30,720 bases of DNA from CBDBZL01 sp031399025 (GTDB taxonomy: Bacteria; Pseudomonadota; Alphaproteobacteria; Sphingomonadales; Sphingomonadaceae), in contig JANNOJ010000051.1 in assembly GCA_031399025.1 (NCBI GenBank), positions 1-30,720 on the forward strand, read 5' to 3'. Positions 15,629 to 23,237 of the stretch are shown in pieces. A model generated the notes under the pieces. The model saw only the letters and a program-made list of their open reading frames with translations. It was not told where the DNA came from and did not search any database. Within the stretch, counting starts at the first letter, position 1. Each line of letters begins with the position of its first letter. The position numbers and the translations under genes are program-made.

Positions 15629-15656
15629 GGTATAGCGTACAATCGCGCCACGTCAA
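15629..15656 (-). promoter_or_regulatory. rpsM: candidate housekeeping promoter for the alpha operon
   Basis: In minus-strand sense, TTGACG (15656-15651), a 16-base spacer and TATACC (15634-15629) form a good sigma-70-type promoter, pointing at rpsM. The gap it lies in (15371-15740, 370 bases) has no coding frame I can support. It would give a leader of about 250 bases. The gap also holds CACGGCCGG repeated directly at 15589-15597 and 15609-15617, and the palindrome GGCCGGCC. Transcription may also read in from adk. Confidence 0.5.
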
Positions 15657-15692
15657 AACCCGCCGGTCGTCTGCCGCGCCCGGGCCGGCGCG

Positions 15693-15738
15693 CCCAATGC
15701 GCGCCCGGCACCTTGCCCAATGCGCGCCCGGCGCCTTG
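15693..15738. repeat. 23-bp imperfect tandem duplication
   Basis: Two adjacent copies, 15693-15715 and 15716-15738, each CCCAATGCGCGCCCGGCRCC followed by TTG, differ at one base. The sequence after the second copy (CCCTATCGCGCGCCC) looks like a diverged third start and contains the stop of the SRPBCC gene. This is likely a local replication-slippage duplication just beyond the 3' end of that gene. Confidence 0.7.
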
Positions 15739-15740
15739 CC

Positions 15741-16298
15741 CTATCGCGCGCCCAGATGCGCCACCAAGCGCGCGTGCTGCGTAGCCATCACCGCATCCAC
15801 CGCGGGGGCGACCTGCGCCGGATCGCGCCGCATGTAGCCGCCGACCACATACTCCCAGACGATCTGCGTCCCGCCACCCGCGGCCGGCTCGAAGGTGGCG
15901 GTGAGCACGCCGCTCAAGGCTTCCGACTGCAGCGGACCGAGCGCGCCGGAAAGGCGCAGCAGCCGGCCGGGCATGGCCTGGACCACCCGCATGTGCTCGA
16001 CACTGCCGCTGCCAACCACGGCGGCCGCTCCCGCCTCCTCGGTCGGCATGGCCTCGCAGAAGCAGCCGCCCGCTTCGGCGACCATGGAGAGCCGCGCAGC
16101 CTCGCCCGAATAGGTGTGCGCGGGATCCCACCAGGCGGCCGGCCGGACCATCGCCGCCCACGCCGCTTCGGCCGAGACCGGGGCCGAGGCCGCGTAGCGC
16201 AGGGCGAAACCCGCCTCGCTGGTCGCCACCACCTCCGCCCGCACCGGAGCGCCGGCGGACAGCGCCAGCAGGATCGCCGCCTTCGCTGCCGTGTCCAT
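15741..16298 (-). CDS. secreted SRPBCC (START/polyketide-cyclase-like) domain protein
   Basis: The 185-residue product starts MDTAAKAAILLALSAGAPVRAEV, a signal peptide with cleavage after VRA. The SRPBCC-type domain follows: 'ASAPVSAEAAWAAMVRPAAWWDPAHTYSG', then 'TFEPAAGGGTQIVWEYVVGGYMR', and a long C-terminal helix 'AVDAVMATQHARLVAHL'. The fold makes a deep hydrophobic pocket for lipid-like ligands. A Shine-Dalgarno-like GGGAGTGGAG precedes ATG 16298. The frame is open upstream into adk, but the signal peptide and ribosome site decide the start. It is placed between adk and rpsM, an odd position for an exported protein. The ligand is unknown. Confidence 0.8.
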   Translation of the reverse strand: MDTAAKAAILLALSAGAPVRAEVVATSEAGFALRYAASAPVSAEAAWAAMVRPAAWWDPAHTYSGEAARLSMVAEAGGCFCEAMPTEEAGAAAVVGSGSVEHMRVVQAMPGRLLRLSGALGPLQSEALSGVLTATFEPAAGGGTQIVWEYVVGGYMRRDPAQVAPAVDAVMATQHARLVAHLGAR

Positions 16299-16345
16299 GC
16301 TCCACTCCCTCACCGCCTGGCTGCGCCTGCCCGAATAGGGCAGCC

Positions 16346-16996
16346 TCAGCCCGCGGCCAAGACCTGCTCGATCGCGTCGGTCACCACGTCGATCGGGGCC
16401 ATGCCGTCGATCCGCCTGACGATGCCGCGAGCATCGTAGAGCGGCAGGATGGGGGCAGTCTTGGCGCGGTATTCGCGCAATCGCGTGCGCACCGTATGCT
16501 CGTTGTCGTCGGGCCGGCGCTTGAACTCGTGGTGACCGCACCGCTCGCAGGTATCAGCCACCGCGGGCAGCTTGAACACGTCGTGATAATTCTCGCCGCA
16601 ATTGGCGCAGGAGAAGCGACCGGTGATGCGCTCGACCAGCGCCTCCTCGTCCACCCCGAGTTCGATGACATGGTGCAACCGGCGAGCGTGCTTGGCGAGG
16701 ATCGCATCGAGCTGCTCGGCCTGCGCGGCAGTGCGCGGATAGCCGTCGAAGATGGCGCCGACATCCTCGCCCATCGCCAGCAGTTCGGCATCGATCAGCG
16801 CGGTGACGATCTCGTCCGACACCAGCTCGCCGCGGTCCATCACCGCCTTGGCGGCGATGCCGATCGGGGTCTGCGCCTTCACCGCGGCGCGCAGCATGTC
16901 GCCGGTGGAGAGCTGGCGCATGCCGTGGTGTTCCACCAGGCGGGCGCTCTGCGTCCCCTTGCCGGCACCCGGCGGACCTAGAAGAATGATGTTCAC
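16346..16996 (-). CDS. adk: adenylate kinase
   Basis: The 216-residue enzyme balances ATP, ADP and AMP. It has the P-loop GPPGAGKGT (7-15), the AMP site 'LSTGDMLRAAV' and 'IFDGYPRT'. The long LID domain carries a four-cysteine zinc knuckle, CANC...CERC, beginning at about residue 130. The zinc-type LID is common in alphaproteobacteria. It lies downstream of secY by 78 bases, the usual order in this class. Confidence 0.98.
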   Translation of the reverse strand: MNIILLGPPGAGKGTQSARLVEHHGMRQLSTGDMLRAAVKAQTPIGIAAKAVMDRGELVSDEIVTALIDAELLAMGEDVGAIFDGYPRTAAQAEQLDAILAKHARRLHHVIELGVDEEALVERITGRFSCANCGENYHDVFKLPAVADTCERCGHHEFKRRPDDNEHTVRTRLREYRAKTAPILPLYDARGIVRRIDGMAPIDVVTDAIEQVLAAG

Positions 16997-17074
16997 CCCA
17001 ACTCCCCACTCGCCTGTGCGGCCCCTGCGGGAGCCTGCACGAGCCCTTCAGCCCTCGCCAGGCGATGCACTGCC

Positions 17075-18439
17075 CTAACGCAGGCGGCCTTTCAACTTCG
17101 CCTTCTTGATCAGGTCGCCGTACTGGTGCGCCAGCAGGTGCGACTGGATCTGGCTGATGGTGTCCACCGTAACGTTGACCACGATCAGCAGGCTGGTGCC
17201 GCCCAGGAACAGCGGCAGGCCGGTCTGGGCGATGCCCCATTCGGGAATGACGCACACGAAGGTGAGGTACATGGCGCCCACCACGGTGATGCGGGTGAGC
17301 ACGTAATCGAGGTAGTCGGCGGTGCGCTTGCCCGGGCGAATGCCGGGGATGAAGCCGCCGTTCTTCTTGAGGTTCTCCGCCGTCTCCTCGGGGTTGAACA
17401 CCACCGCGGTGTAGAAGAAGCAGAAGAAGATGATGCCCGCCGCATAGAGCAGCATGTAGAGCGGCGCCCCGTGCTGCAGGTACTGGTTGAGCGTCTGCAC
17501 CACGCCGTAGAAGGCGCTGTCGGTGTCGGTGGCGGTGCCGGCGAACTGGCTGATCGTCAGCGGCAGCAGCAGCAGCGAGCTGGCGAAGATCGGCGGGATG
17601 ACGCCGGCGGTGTTGAGCTTCAAGGGCAGGTGCGAGCGATCCGCCTGCATCCCGCCGCGCTGGGTGGCGCGCTTGGGGTACTGGATGAGCAATCGGCGCT
17701 GGGCGCGTTCGAAGAAGGCGATGATGAGGATGAGGATCACCACGCCCACCAGCAGCCCGGTGATGAGGAACGGGCTGATCGAGCCGGTCCGCCCGCCCTC
17801 GAACAGATTGGCGCCGAAGGTCGGGAACTGGGCGACGATGCCCGCCATGATGATCAGCGAGACGCCGTTGCCGATGCCCCGGCTGGTGATCTGCTCGCCC
17901 AGCCAGAGCAGGAACATCGTCCCGCCGACCAGATTGATGACCGCCACGAGGCGGAACATGATGCCCGGGTCGACCACCGCCTGCAGCCCGCTGGTGGCGC
18001 CGTAGGCTTCCAGGCCCGAAGCGAGAAACCAGCCCTGCACCGCGCACAGGAACACGGTGCCGTAGCGGGTGTACTGGTTGAGCTTCTTGCGGCCCGCCTC
18101 GCCTTCCTTCTTGAGCGCCATCCACGGCCCGTAGAGCGAGCCGGCCAGCTGCACCACGATCGAGGCGGTGATGTAGGGCATGACGCCGAGCGCGATCAGG
18201 CTCATGCGCTCCAGCGAGCCGCCCGAGAAGGTGTTGAACAGATCGAGGATGCCGCCGCGCGTCTGGTCGTACAGCGTCTCGAGGATCAGCGGGTTGACGC
18301 CGGGCAGCGGGATGAAGCTCAGGAACCGGAACACGATCAGCGCGCCCACCGTGAACCAGATCCGCTGGCGCAGCTCGGTCGCCTGCGAGAAATTGGCGAA
18401 GCTCAGCGAACTGGCGAGATTGTCGGCGCGTGATGCCAT
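17075..18439 (-). CDS. secY: preprotein translocase subunit SecY
   Basis: The 454-residue channel subunit of the Sec translocon has ten predicted membrane helices. It includes 'RIWFTVGALIVFRFLSFIPLPGVNP' (helix 1), the plug region 'GGILDLFNTFSGGSLERMSLIALGVMPYITASIV', and the cytoplasmic loop 'YPKRATQRGGMQADRSHLPLKLNTAGVIPPIFA'. The last loop is 'NLKKNGGFIPGIRPGKRTADYLDYVLTRITVVGA'. Length is usual for alphaproteobacteria. It is preceded by rplO across a 152-base spacer with a strong hairpin. Confidence 0.98.
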   Translation of the reverse strand: MASRADNLASSLSFANFSQATELRQRIWFTVGALIVFRFLSFIPLPGVNPLILETLYDQTRGGILDLFNTFSGGSLERMSLIALGVMPYITASIVVQLAGSLYGPWMALKKEGEAGRKKLNQYTRYGTVFLCAVQGWFLASGLEAYGATSGLQAVVDPGIMFRLVAVINLVGGTMFLLWLGEQITSRGIGNGVSLIIMAGIVAQFPTFGANLFEGGRTGSISPFLITGLLVGVVILILIIAFFERAQRRLLIQYPKRATQRGGMQADRSHLPLKLNTAGVIPPIFASSLLLLPLTISQFAGTATDTDSAFYGVVQTLNQYLQHGAPLYMLLYAAGIIFFCFFYTAVVFNPEETAENLKKNGGFIPGIRPGKRTADYLDYVLTRITVVGAMYLTFVCVIPEWGIAQTGLPLFLGGTSLLIVVNVTVDTISQIQSHLLAHQYGDLIKKAKLKGRLR

Positions 18440-18554
18440 CGAGAATTGCTCAATCCTGACTTCGCGCCGGCCCCTCCTGGCGCAAGGAGGCTCATGTAGG
18501 GTGGCGGTCCGCGAATGTCGAACCCTCCTGCGTGCGAAACCTCGCTCCTGCCCT

Positions 18555-18575
18555 GCCGCCCGGCTGCCGGGCGGC
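18555..18575 (-). other. 9-bp GC-rich hairpin after rplO
   Basis: GCCGCCCGG, loop CTG, CCGGGCGGC begins 17 bases beyond the rplO stop in the rplO-secY spacer (18440-18591). It is a perfect nine-base stem without a following U-tract. It may limit read-through into secY, protect the upstream message from 3' exonucleases, or mark a processing site. Confidence 0.5.
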
Positions 18576-18591
18576 GAGGCGCGGCCGGGCG

Positions 18592-19110
18592 CTAGCCGGC
18601 GGCCTTGTTGGCCGCGCGGCGCGCATCCTTCTTCTCGTGCTCGGGCGGGCCGAGATCGATGACCTCGACCGAGCCGCCGGCCTGGACCACCAGCGCGCGC
18701 GCGCCCTTGGAGACGCCCGCCACCTTGAACTGCGCCTTGGTGGTGAACTCGCCCTTGCCCAGCAGCCGCACGCCGTCCCTGCCGCCGCGGGCGATGCCGG
18801 CGTCCTTGAGGGCGGCATGGTCGATCACCCGGCCGGCATCGATCATGCCCGCCTCGATCACCCGCTGCACGGTCCCCAAGTTCACCTCGGCATAATCCTT
18901 GGCGAAGGGGTTGTTGAAGCCGCGCTTGGGCAACCGCATGTGCAGCGGCATCTGGCCACCCTCGAAGCCGGCGATGGAAACGCCCTCGCGGCTCTTCTGG
19001 CCCTTCTGGCCGCGGCCGGCGGTCTTGCCCTTGCCCGAGCCGATGCCCCGGCCCACTCGCATGCGGCCCTTGCGGGCGCCGGGGTTGTCGCGCAGTTCGT
19101 TGAGTTTCAT
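18592..19110 (-). CDS. rplO: 50S ribosomal protein L15
   Basis: The 172-residue protein starts MKLNELRDNPGARKGRMRVGRG and has the Gly/Lys-rich 'GSGKGKTAGRGQKGQKSREG' segment. 'GFEGGQMPLHMRLPKRGFNN' and the C-terminal globular domain ending near 'LGPPEHEKKDARRAANKAAG' follow. L15 is a late 50S assembly protein. Normally it follows rpmD closely; here 946 bases holding a decayed gene intervene. An imperfect inverted repeat CGCTTTC / GAAAGCG (19123-19154) lies just ahead of its start. Confidence 0.97.
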   Translation of the reverse strand: MKLNELRDNPGARKGRMRVGRGIGSGKGKTAGRGQKGQKSREGVSIAGFEGGQMPLHMRLPKRGFNNPFAKDYAEVNLGTVQRVIEAGMIDAGRVIDHAALKDAGIARGGRDGVRLLGKGEFTTKAQFKVAGVSKGARALVVQAGGSVEVIDLGPPEHEKKDARRAANKAAG

Positions 19111-19229
19111 GGATCGTGCACTCGCTTTCGCTAGGGTCGCGCTGGTTGAAAGCGCAGGCCCTTAGCGGCCAATCCTCGCCGTGTCACCCCTTTGCGGCAG
19201 GCCGACCCCCAACTGGCCGGCGCGCGGCG

Positions 19230-19795
19230 TCAGTTGCCGAGCCGGGCGGCGGTCTCGCCGCACCAGGCATCGATCCGCGCCAGGTTCGCCGGGCCGAAGA
19301 ACTCCGCCAGGATTGCGAATTGTCGCCCCTGGGCTGGAACTGCAGGTCCATCTGCGGGGCGATGTCGGCGACGACCGGCAGGCCCAGCTTGCCGGCGAGG
19401 CGCTCGATACCGCGCTGCTTGTCGGCCAGGAAGTCCTCGTAACGCACCAGGTGCAGCGCCTCGGGATGGTCCAGATAGACCTGCGCCGCGCGCGTCCAGC
19501 GCTGCGCCAGGATGTCGATGGCATCGCCATGCGCCAGGCCGAGCCCGGTTGGCGAGAACACCGATTTCCAGCCGGGCGAGAAACCTTCCTAAGCCCGCGC
19601 CAGCATCGCCGGCTCGACCGATCCGGGCAGGCCGTGCCGGTTCAGGATGCTGCGGATGTTGGCCGCCGGATGGCGCAGCACGAAAGCAAAACGCGCCTGC
19701 GCTAAGCGCTGGCTCAGCTTGGGATAACGGAGGGTGAAGTCGGGATCCTTGCCGCCGCCATGCCCGGCGCGGGCCCATGCTGAGGGCCTGGCAGG
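19230..19795 (-). pseudogene. decayed sulfotransferase gene inserted in the spc operon
   Basis: On the operon strand, pieces of a sulfotransferase-family protein can be joined: 'GKDPDFTLRYPKLSQRLAQ' and 'FAFVLRHPAANIRSILNRHG', then an in-frame TAG at 19589-19591. 'SPGWKSVFSPTG' and 'LHLVRYEDFLADKQRGIERL' (the RYEDF 3'-phosphate/PAPS-associated motif) follow, then 'QPRGDN'. A one-base frameshift near 19312-19325 leads into 'EFFGPANLARIDAWCGETAA' and the true end 'RLGN' with its stop at 19230. The N-terminal P-loop could not be found; an in-frame TGA lies at 19796-19798 and nothing coding is recognisable in 19799-20056. So there is one nonsense, one frameshift and an N-terminal loss. It sits between rpmD and rplO, which should be adjacent. 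Confidence 0.75.
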
Positions 19796-20056
19796 TCATC
19801 GATCGGGCAGCCTACCGCCGTGCGCCGGCTCCGGCGGACCCAGCCGCGGCTTGCGCCGCAACCGGCGTCGCTATCGTCCGGTGGCCTAGCCGCGAGCCGG
19901 CCAGCTTGTCCAGCGCTGCAGTGCAGCATGGCGATCCGCACCAGAATTGGCGAAGGCAGCCCTGCGCCCGCCCGTTCGTCAGCTCCACGACGCAACCGGG
20001 CGATCCGCTCGCGCCGGGCCGTCCGGGCCGTCCTCAGCCAGCAATGGCCGTTCGGC

Positions 20057-20248
20057 TCAGTCCTCGATGATCTCGACCACGTGCGGCAGCTTGGCGATGG
20101 CGCCGCGCACCTCGGGGGTGTCCTCGAGCTCGACGACCTTGTGCATCTTGTTCAGACCCAGGCCCACCAGCATCTGGCGCTGGACCTTGGGGCGGCGGAT
20201 CGGGCTGCCGGTCTGCTTGAGCTTGAGCGTCTTCTTCTCTTGGGCCAT
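20057..20248 (-). CDS. rpmD: 50S ribosomal protein L30
   Basis: The 63-residue small protein starts MAQEKKTLKLKQTGSPIRRP, continues 'RQMLVGLGLNKMHKVVELEDTPEVRGAI' and ends 'LPHVVEIIED'. This is the complete bacterial L30 in its normal short form. It is five bases from rpsE. Downstream the expected rplO is displaced by the decayed sulfotransferase region. Confidence 0.96.
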   Translation of the reverse strand: MAQEKKTLKLKQTGSPIRRPKVQRQMLVGLGLNKMHKVVELEDTPEVRGAIAKLPHVVEIIED

Positions 20249-20253
20249 GTCGC

Positions 20254-21012
20254 CTACTCCACCAGGGCCAAGGCATCGGCCTCGGCCTGCGCCTCGCTGC
20301 CACCGCCGCGGCCGAGCAGGTCGGCGACCCGCTTGCCGCGCCGCTGCGCCACCGATTTGGGGCTGGTCTGCTCGCCCAGCGCCTCGAAGGTGGCGCGGAT
20401 CATGTTGTACGGGTTGGAGGTGCCGATCGACTTGGTGACCACGTCGGCCACGCCCAGGCTCTCGAACACCGCGCGCATCGGGCCGCCGGCGATGATGCCG
20501 GTGCCCGCCGGCGCCGAGCGCACGTTGACCAGGCCGGCACCGAAATGCCCCATGCCGTCGTGATGCAGCGTGCGGCCATCCTTGAGCGGCACGCGGATCA
20601 TCTTCTTCTTCGCCGCCGCCGTGGCCTTGTTGATGGCCTCGGGCACTTCGCGCGCCTTGCCATGGCCGAAGCCGACCCGGCCCTTGCCGTCGCCCACCAC
20701 GACGAGGGCGGCGAAGCCGAAGCGCTTGCCGCCCTTCACCACCTTGGCGACGCGGTTGATGTGGACGAGCTTCTCGATCAGCTCCTCGCCGCCATCCTCG
20801 TTGCGGCTGCGATTGCCGTCGCGCCGGTCGCCGCCGCCGCCGCGGCCACGGCCGCCGCCGCCGCCGCGGTTGTCACCGCCACCGCCGCCCCGGCCGCCGC
20901 GGGGGCCGCGGTTGCCGCGCTGCGGCGCGTTGTCGGGCGCCTCGGTCGCCGGCGCATCGGGCATTGCGCCCGTGGTCTCGCCTGCCGCATTCTTGAGTTC
21001 GTCTGCCATCAT
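20254..21012 (-). CDS. rpsE: 30S ribosomal protein S5 with Arg/Gly-rich N-terminal extension
   Basis: The 252-residue protein is much longer than the roughly 167 residues of E. coli S5. The S5 core begins near residue 76 ('EELIEKLVHINRVAKVVKGG') and includes 'FGFAALVVVGDGKGRVGFGHGKA', 'GTGIIAGGPMRAVFESLG' and 'IGTSNPYNMIRATFEAL'. Residues 31-70 are almost only Gly, Arg, Asn and Asp (RGG-type), after an acidic/Ala-Pro start. The start follows the rplR stop with no gap. Two ATGs in tandem (21012 and 21009) are possible. S5 takes part in decoding fidelity. The extension looks genuine, since reading frame and codon bias continue through it. Confidence 0.95.
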   Translation of the reverse strand: MMADELKNAAGETTGAMPDAPATEAPDNAPQRGNRGPRGGRGGGGGDNRGGGGGRGRGGGGDRRDGNRSRNEDGGEELIEKLVHINRVAKVVKGGKRFGFAALVVVGDGKGRVGFGHGKAREVPEAINKATAAAKKKMIRVPLKDGRTLHHDGMGHFGAGLVNVRSAPAGTGIIAGGPMRAVFESLGVADVVTKSIGTSNPYNMIRATFEALGEQTSPKSVAQRRGKRVADLLGRGGGSEAQAEADALALVE

Positions 21013-21357
21013 CTAAAACTCCAGGCCGCCTTCGCGCGCGGCTTGCGCCAGCGCCTTCACGCGGCCGTGAAACAGGAAGCCGCCGCGATCGAACACGACG
21101 CTCGTCACGCCGGCCTTCTTCGCGGCCTCGGCAATGCTCTTGCCCACCAGCGTGGCGGCATCGATGTTGGCGCCCGAGGTCTCCACGCCCAGCGTCGAGG
21201 CGGCCGCCAGAGTGCGGCCGTCGGCATCGCTGATGACCTGGGCGTAGATGTGCCGACCGGTGCGGTGCACCGACAGCCGCGGCTTGTCACCGGCGCGCTT
21301 GCGCAGAGCGGTGCGGACCCGGCGCCGGCGGCGCGCGAACAGGGACAGCTTGGCCAT
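21013..21357 (-). CDS. rplR: 50S ribosomal protein L18
   Basis: The 114-residue 5S-rRNA-binding protein starts MAKLSLFARRRRRVRTALRK, with 'RLSVHRTGRHIYAQVISDADGRTLAAAST' and the C-terminal 'VVFDRGGFLFHGRVKALAQAAREGGLEF'. The start overlaps the rplF stop by one base. Normal length. Confidence 0.97.
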   Translation of the reverse strand: MAKLSLFARRRRRVRTALRKRAGDKPRLSVHRTGRHIYAQVISDADGRTLAAASTLGVETSGANIDAATLVGKSIAEAAKKAGVTSVVFDRGGFLFHGRVKALAQAAREGGLEF

Positions 21358-21890
21358 CACTTCTTCTTCCCTTCCTTGCGGAAGATGAACTCGCCGCGGT
21401 ACTTCACGCCCTTGCCCTTGTAGGGTTCGGGCTTGCGCCACTCGCGGACCTCGGCGGCGAACTGACCGACCGCCTGCTTGTCGATCCCGCTGATGTTGAT
21501 CGTGGTCTGGTCGGGCGTCTTGACGTCCAGGCCCTCGGGCACGTCCAGATCGACATCGTGGCTGTAGCCCAGCTGCAGCTTGAGCTTCTGCCCCTGCGCC
21601 TGGGCGCGGTAGCCGACGCCGGTGATGACCAGCGTCTTGGTGAAGCCCTCGGTGACGCCGGCGACCAGGTTGGACACCAGCGTGCGCTGCAGGCCCCAGT
21701 GGCTGCGGGCCGCCTTGGTGGCGTTGGCCGGGCCGACCGCGATGCTGTCGTCCTCGAGCGTGTAGTCCACCAGTTCGGACATGCCCATCGTCAGGGTGCC
21801 CTTGGGCCCGTTGACGCTCAGCGTGCCGTTGTCGATGGTGGCGGTGACGCCGCTGGGGATCGCCACCGGGCGCTTGCCGATGCGGCTCAT
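21357..21890 (-). CDS. rplF: 50S ribosomal protein L6
   Basis: The 177-residue protein starts MSRIGKRPVAIPSGVTATI, with two repeated alpha/beta domains. The C-terminal signature 'PEPYKGKGVKYRGEFIFRKEGKKK' is the rRNA-binding part near the factor-binding site. The ATG overlaps the rpsH stop by one base, implying coupled translation. Confidence 0.98.
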   Translation of the reverse strand: MSRIGKRPVAIPSGVTATIDNGTLSVNGPKGTLTMGMSELVDYTLEDDSIAVGPANATKAARSHWGLQRTLVSNLVAGVTEGFTKTLVITGVGYRAQAQGQKLKLQLGYSHDVDLDVPEGLDVKTPDQTTINISGIDKQAVGQFAAEVREWRKPEPYKGKGVKYRGEFIFRKEGKKK

Positions 21891-22285
21891 CAGAACACCT
21901 CCGCCAGCACTTCGCCACCCACGTTGTGGGTGCGCGCCTCGGCATCCGAGAGCACACCGCGCGGGGTCGAGACGATGGTGATGCCAAGGCCGTTGCGCAC
22001 CGTGGGCAGCTCGCGGCTGCCCGAATAGATGCGCCGGCCCGGCTTCGACACCCGCGCGACGTGCTTGATCGCCGGCTCGCCTTCGAAATACTTGAGCTCG
22101 ATGCGCAGCGCCTTGTGCTTGCCGGTCAAATCCTCGGTGTAACCGCGGATGTAGCCCTCGCGCTGGAGCACTTCGAGCACGTTGGCGCGCAGCTTGGAGG
22201 CGGGCGAGAGGACGGAGTCCTTCTTCGCCTGCTGGCCGTTGCGGATGCGGGTGAGCATGTCACCCAGGGGATCGGTCAGTGCCAT
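21890..22285 (-). CDS. rpsH: 30S ribosomal protein S8
   Basis: The 131-residue protein starts MALTDPLGDMLTRIRNGQQA. It has 'VARVSKPGRRIYSGSRELPTVRNGLGITIVSTPRGVLSD' and ends 'GGEVLAEVF', the S8 consensus. S8 binds helix 21 of 16S rRNA and in E. coli represses the spc operon at rplE. I found no obvious copy of that target here. It is 12 bases from rpsN. Confidence 0.98.
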   Translation of the reverse strand: MALTDPLGDMLTRIRNGQQAKKDSVLSPASKLRANVLEVLQREGYIRGYTEDLTGKHKALRIELKYFEGEPAIKHVARVSKPGRRIYSGSRELPTVRNGLGITIVSTPRGVLSDAEARTHNVGGEVLAEVF

Positions 22286-22297
22286 GTCGTCAAATCC

Positions 22298-22603
22298 TCA
22301 CCAGCTCGACTTGGTCAGGCCGGGAATCAGGCCGCTATTGCCCAGCTTGCGCAATTCGATCCGGTTGATGCCGAACTTGCGGTAATTGCCGCGCGGGCGG
22401 CCGGTGGTGGCGCAGCGGTTGCGCACCCTTGTGGGGTTCGCGTTGCGCGGGATCTCCGCCAGTTTCAGGCGCGCGAGCAGCCGCTCGCTCTCGTCGAGCG
22501 TATCGTCGGCGGCCTGCGCCTTCAGCTTGGCGTACTTGGCCGCGTACTGCTTCACGAGCTTCCTGCGCCGCTCGTTCTTGTTGATCGAACTCAGTTTCGC
22601 CAT
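22298..22603 (-). CDS. rpsN: 30S ribosomal protein S14
   Basis: The 101-residue S14 is of the long, zinc-free type. It starts MAKLSSINKNERRRKLVKQY and ends 'CATTGRPRGNYRKFGINRIE' plus 'LRKLGNSGLIPGLTKSSW'. Only one cysteine is present, so the zinc-ribbon form is ruled out. It lies between rplE (34 bases) and rpsH. Confidence 0.97.
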   Translation of the reverse strand: MAKLSSINKNERRRKLVKQYAAKYAKLKAQAADDTLDESERLLARLKLAEIPRNANPTRVRNRCATTGRPRGNYRKFGINRIELRKLGNSGLIPGLTKSSW

Positions 22604-22637
22604 GGACTTAAGTTCCTATTCTCTCGTGCGGGGCGGC

Positions 22638-23237
22638 TTACGCCGCCTCCTTCTGTTGCTCGGCCGGCTGTTCGACCGGGAACGGGAAGCCGAACAGCCG
22701 CAGCAATTCGCGCGCCTCGTCGTCGGTCCTCGCGGTGGTGGTGACGATGATATCCATGCCCCGGACCTTCTCGATCCGGTCGTAGCTGATCTCGGGGAAG
22801 ATGATCTGCTCCTTCAGGCCCATCGCGTAATTGCCGTGCCCGTCGAAGCTCTTGGGATTGAGCCCGCGAAAGTCGCGGATGCGCGGCATGGCGATGGTGA
22901 TCAGGCGATCGAGGAACTCGTACATCCGGTCGCGGCGCAAGGTGACCTTGCAGCCGATCGGCATGCCCTCGCGCAGCTTGAACTGGGCGATCGACTTCTT
23001 GGCCTTGGTGATCACCGGCTTCTGCCCGGCGATCAGCTGCATCTCCTCGGCGGCGGTCTGGACCTTCTTCTTGTCCTGGCTCGCCTCGCCCACGCCCATG
23101 TTGAGCACGATCTTCTCGAGCCGCGGTACTTCGAGCGCGTTCTTGTAGCCGAACTTCTCGGTCATCGCCTTGGCGATTTCCTCGTTGTAGCGCTGCTTGA
23201 GGCGCGGCGTGTAGGTATCAACCCCAGAACTATCCAT
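22638..23237 (-). CDS. rplE: 50S ribosomal protein L5
   Basis: The 199-residue 5S-rRNA-binding protein has 'VPRLEKIVLNMGVGEASQDKK', 'GQKPVITKAKKSIAQFKLREGMPIG', 'RDFRGLNPKSFDGHGNYAMGLKEQIIFPEI' and 'GMDIIVTTTARTDDEARELLRLFGFPF'. A Gln/Ala-rich tail extends it slightly past usual length. ATG 23237 (MDSSGVDTYTPRLK) overlaps the rplX stop by eight bases. A start further inside is possible but would cut the conserved 'YTPRLKQRYNEE'. Confidence 0.97.
   Translation of the reverse strand: MDSSGVDTYTPRLKQRYNEEIAKAMTEKFGYKNALEVPRLEKIVLNMGVGEASQDKKKVQTAAEEMQLIAGQKPVITKAKKSIAQFKLREGMPIGCKVTLRRDRMYEFLDRLITIAMPRIRDFRGLNPKSFDGHGNYAMGLKEQIIFPEISYDRIEKVRGMDIIVTTTARTDDEARELLRLFGFPFPVEQPAEQQKEAA

Noticed and set aside
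15371..15740. Missing rpmJ (L36) between secY and rpsM as an anomaly
   Set aside because: L36 at that place is typical of gammaproteobacteria and Firmicutes; in alphaproteobacteria it is commonly elsewhere, with adk after secY.
20800..20920. GGC/CCG simple repeat or sequencing artefact in rpsE
   Set aside because: The repeat is in frame, bounded by S5 sequence on one side and a normal start on the other, so it reads as a coding Arg/Gly tract.
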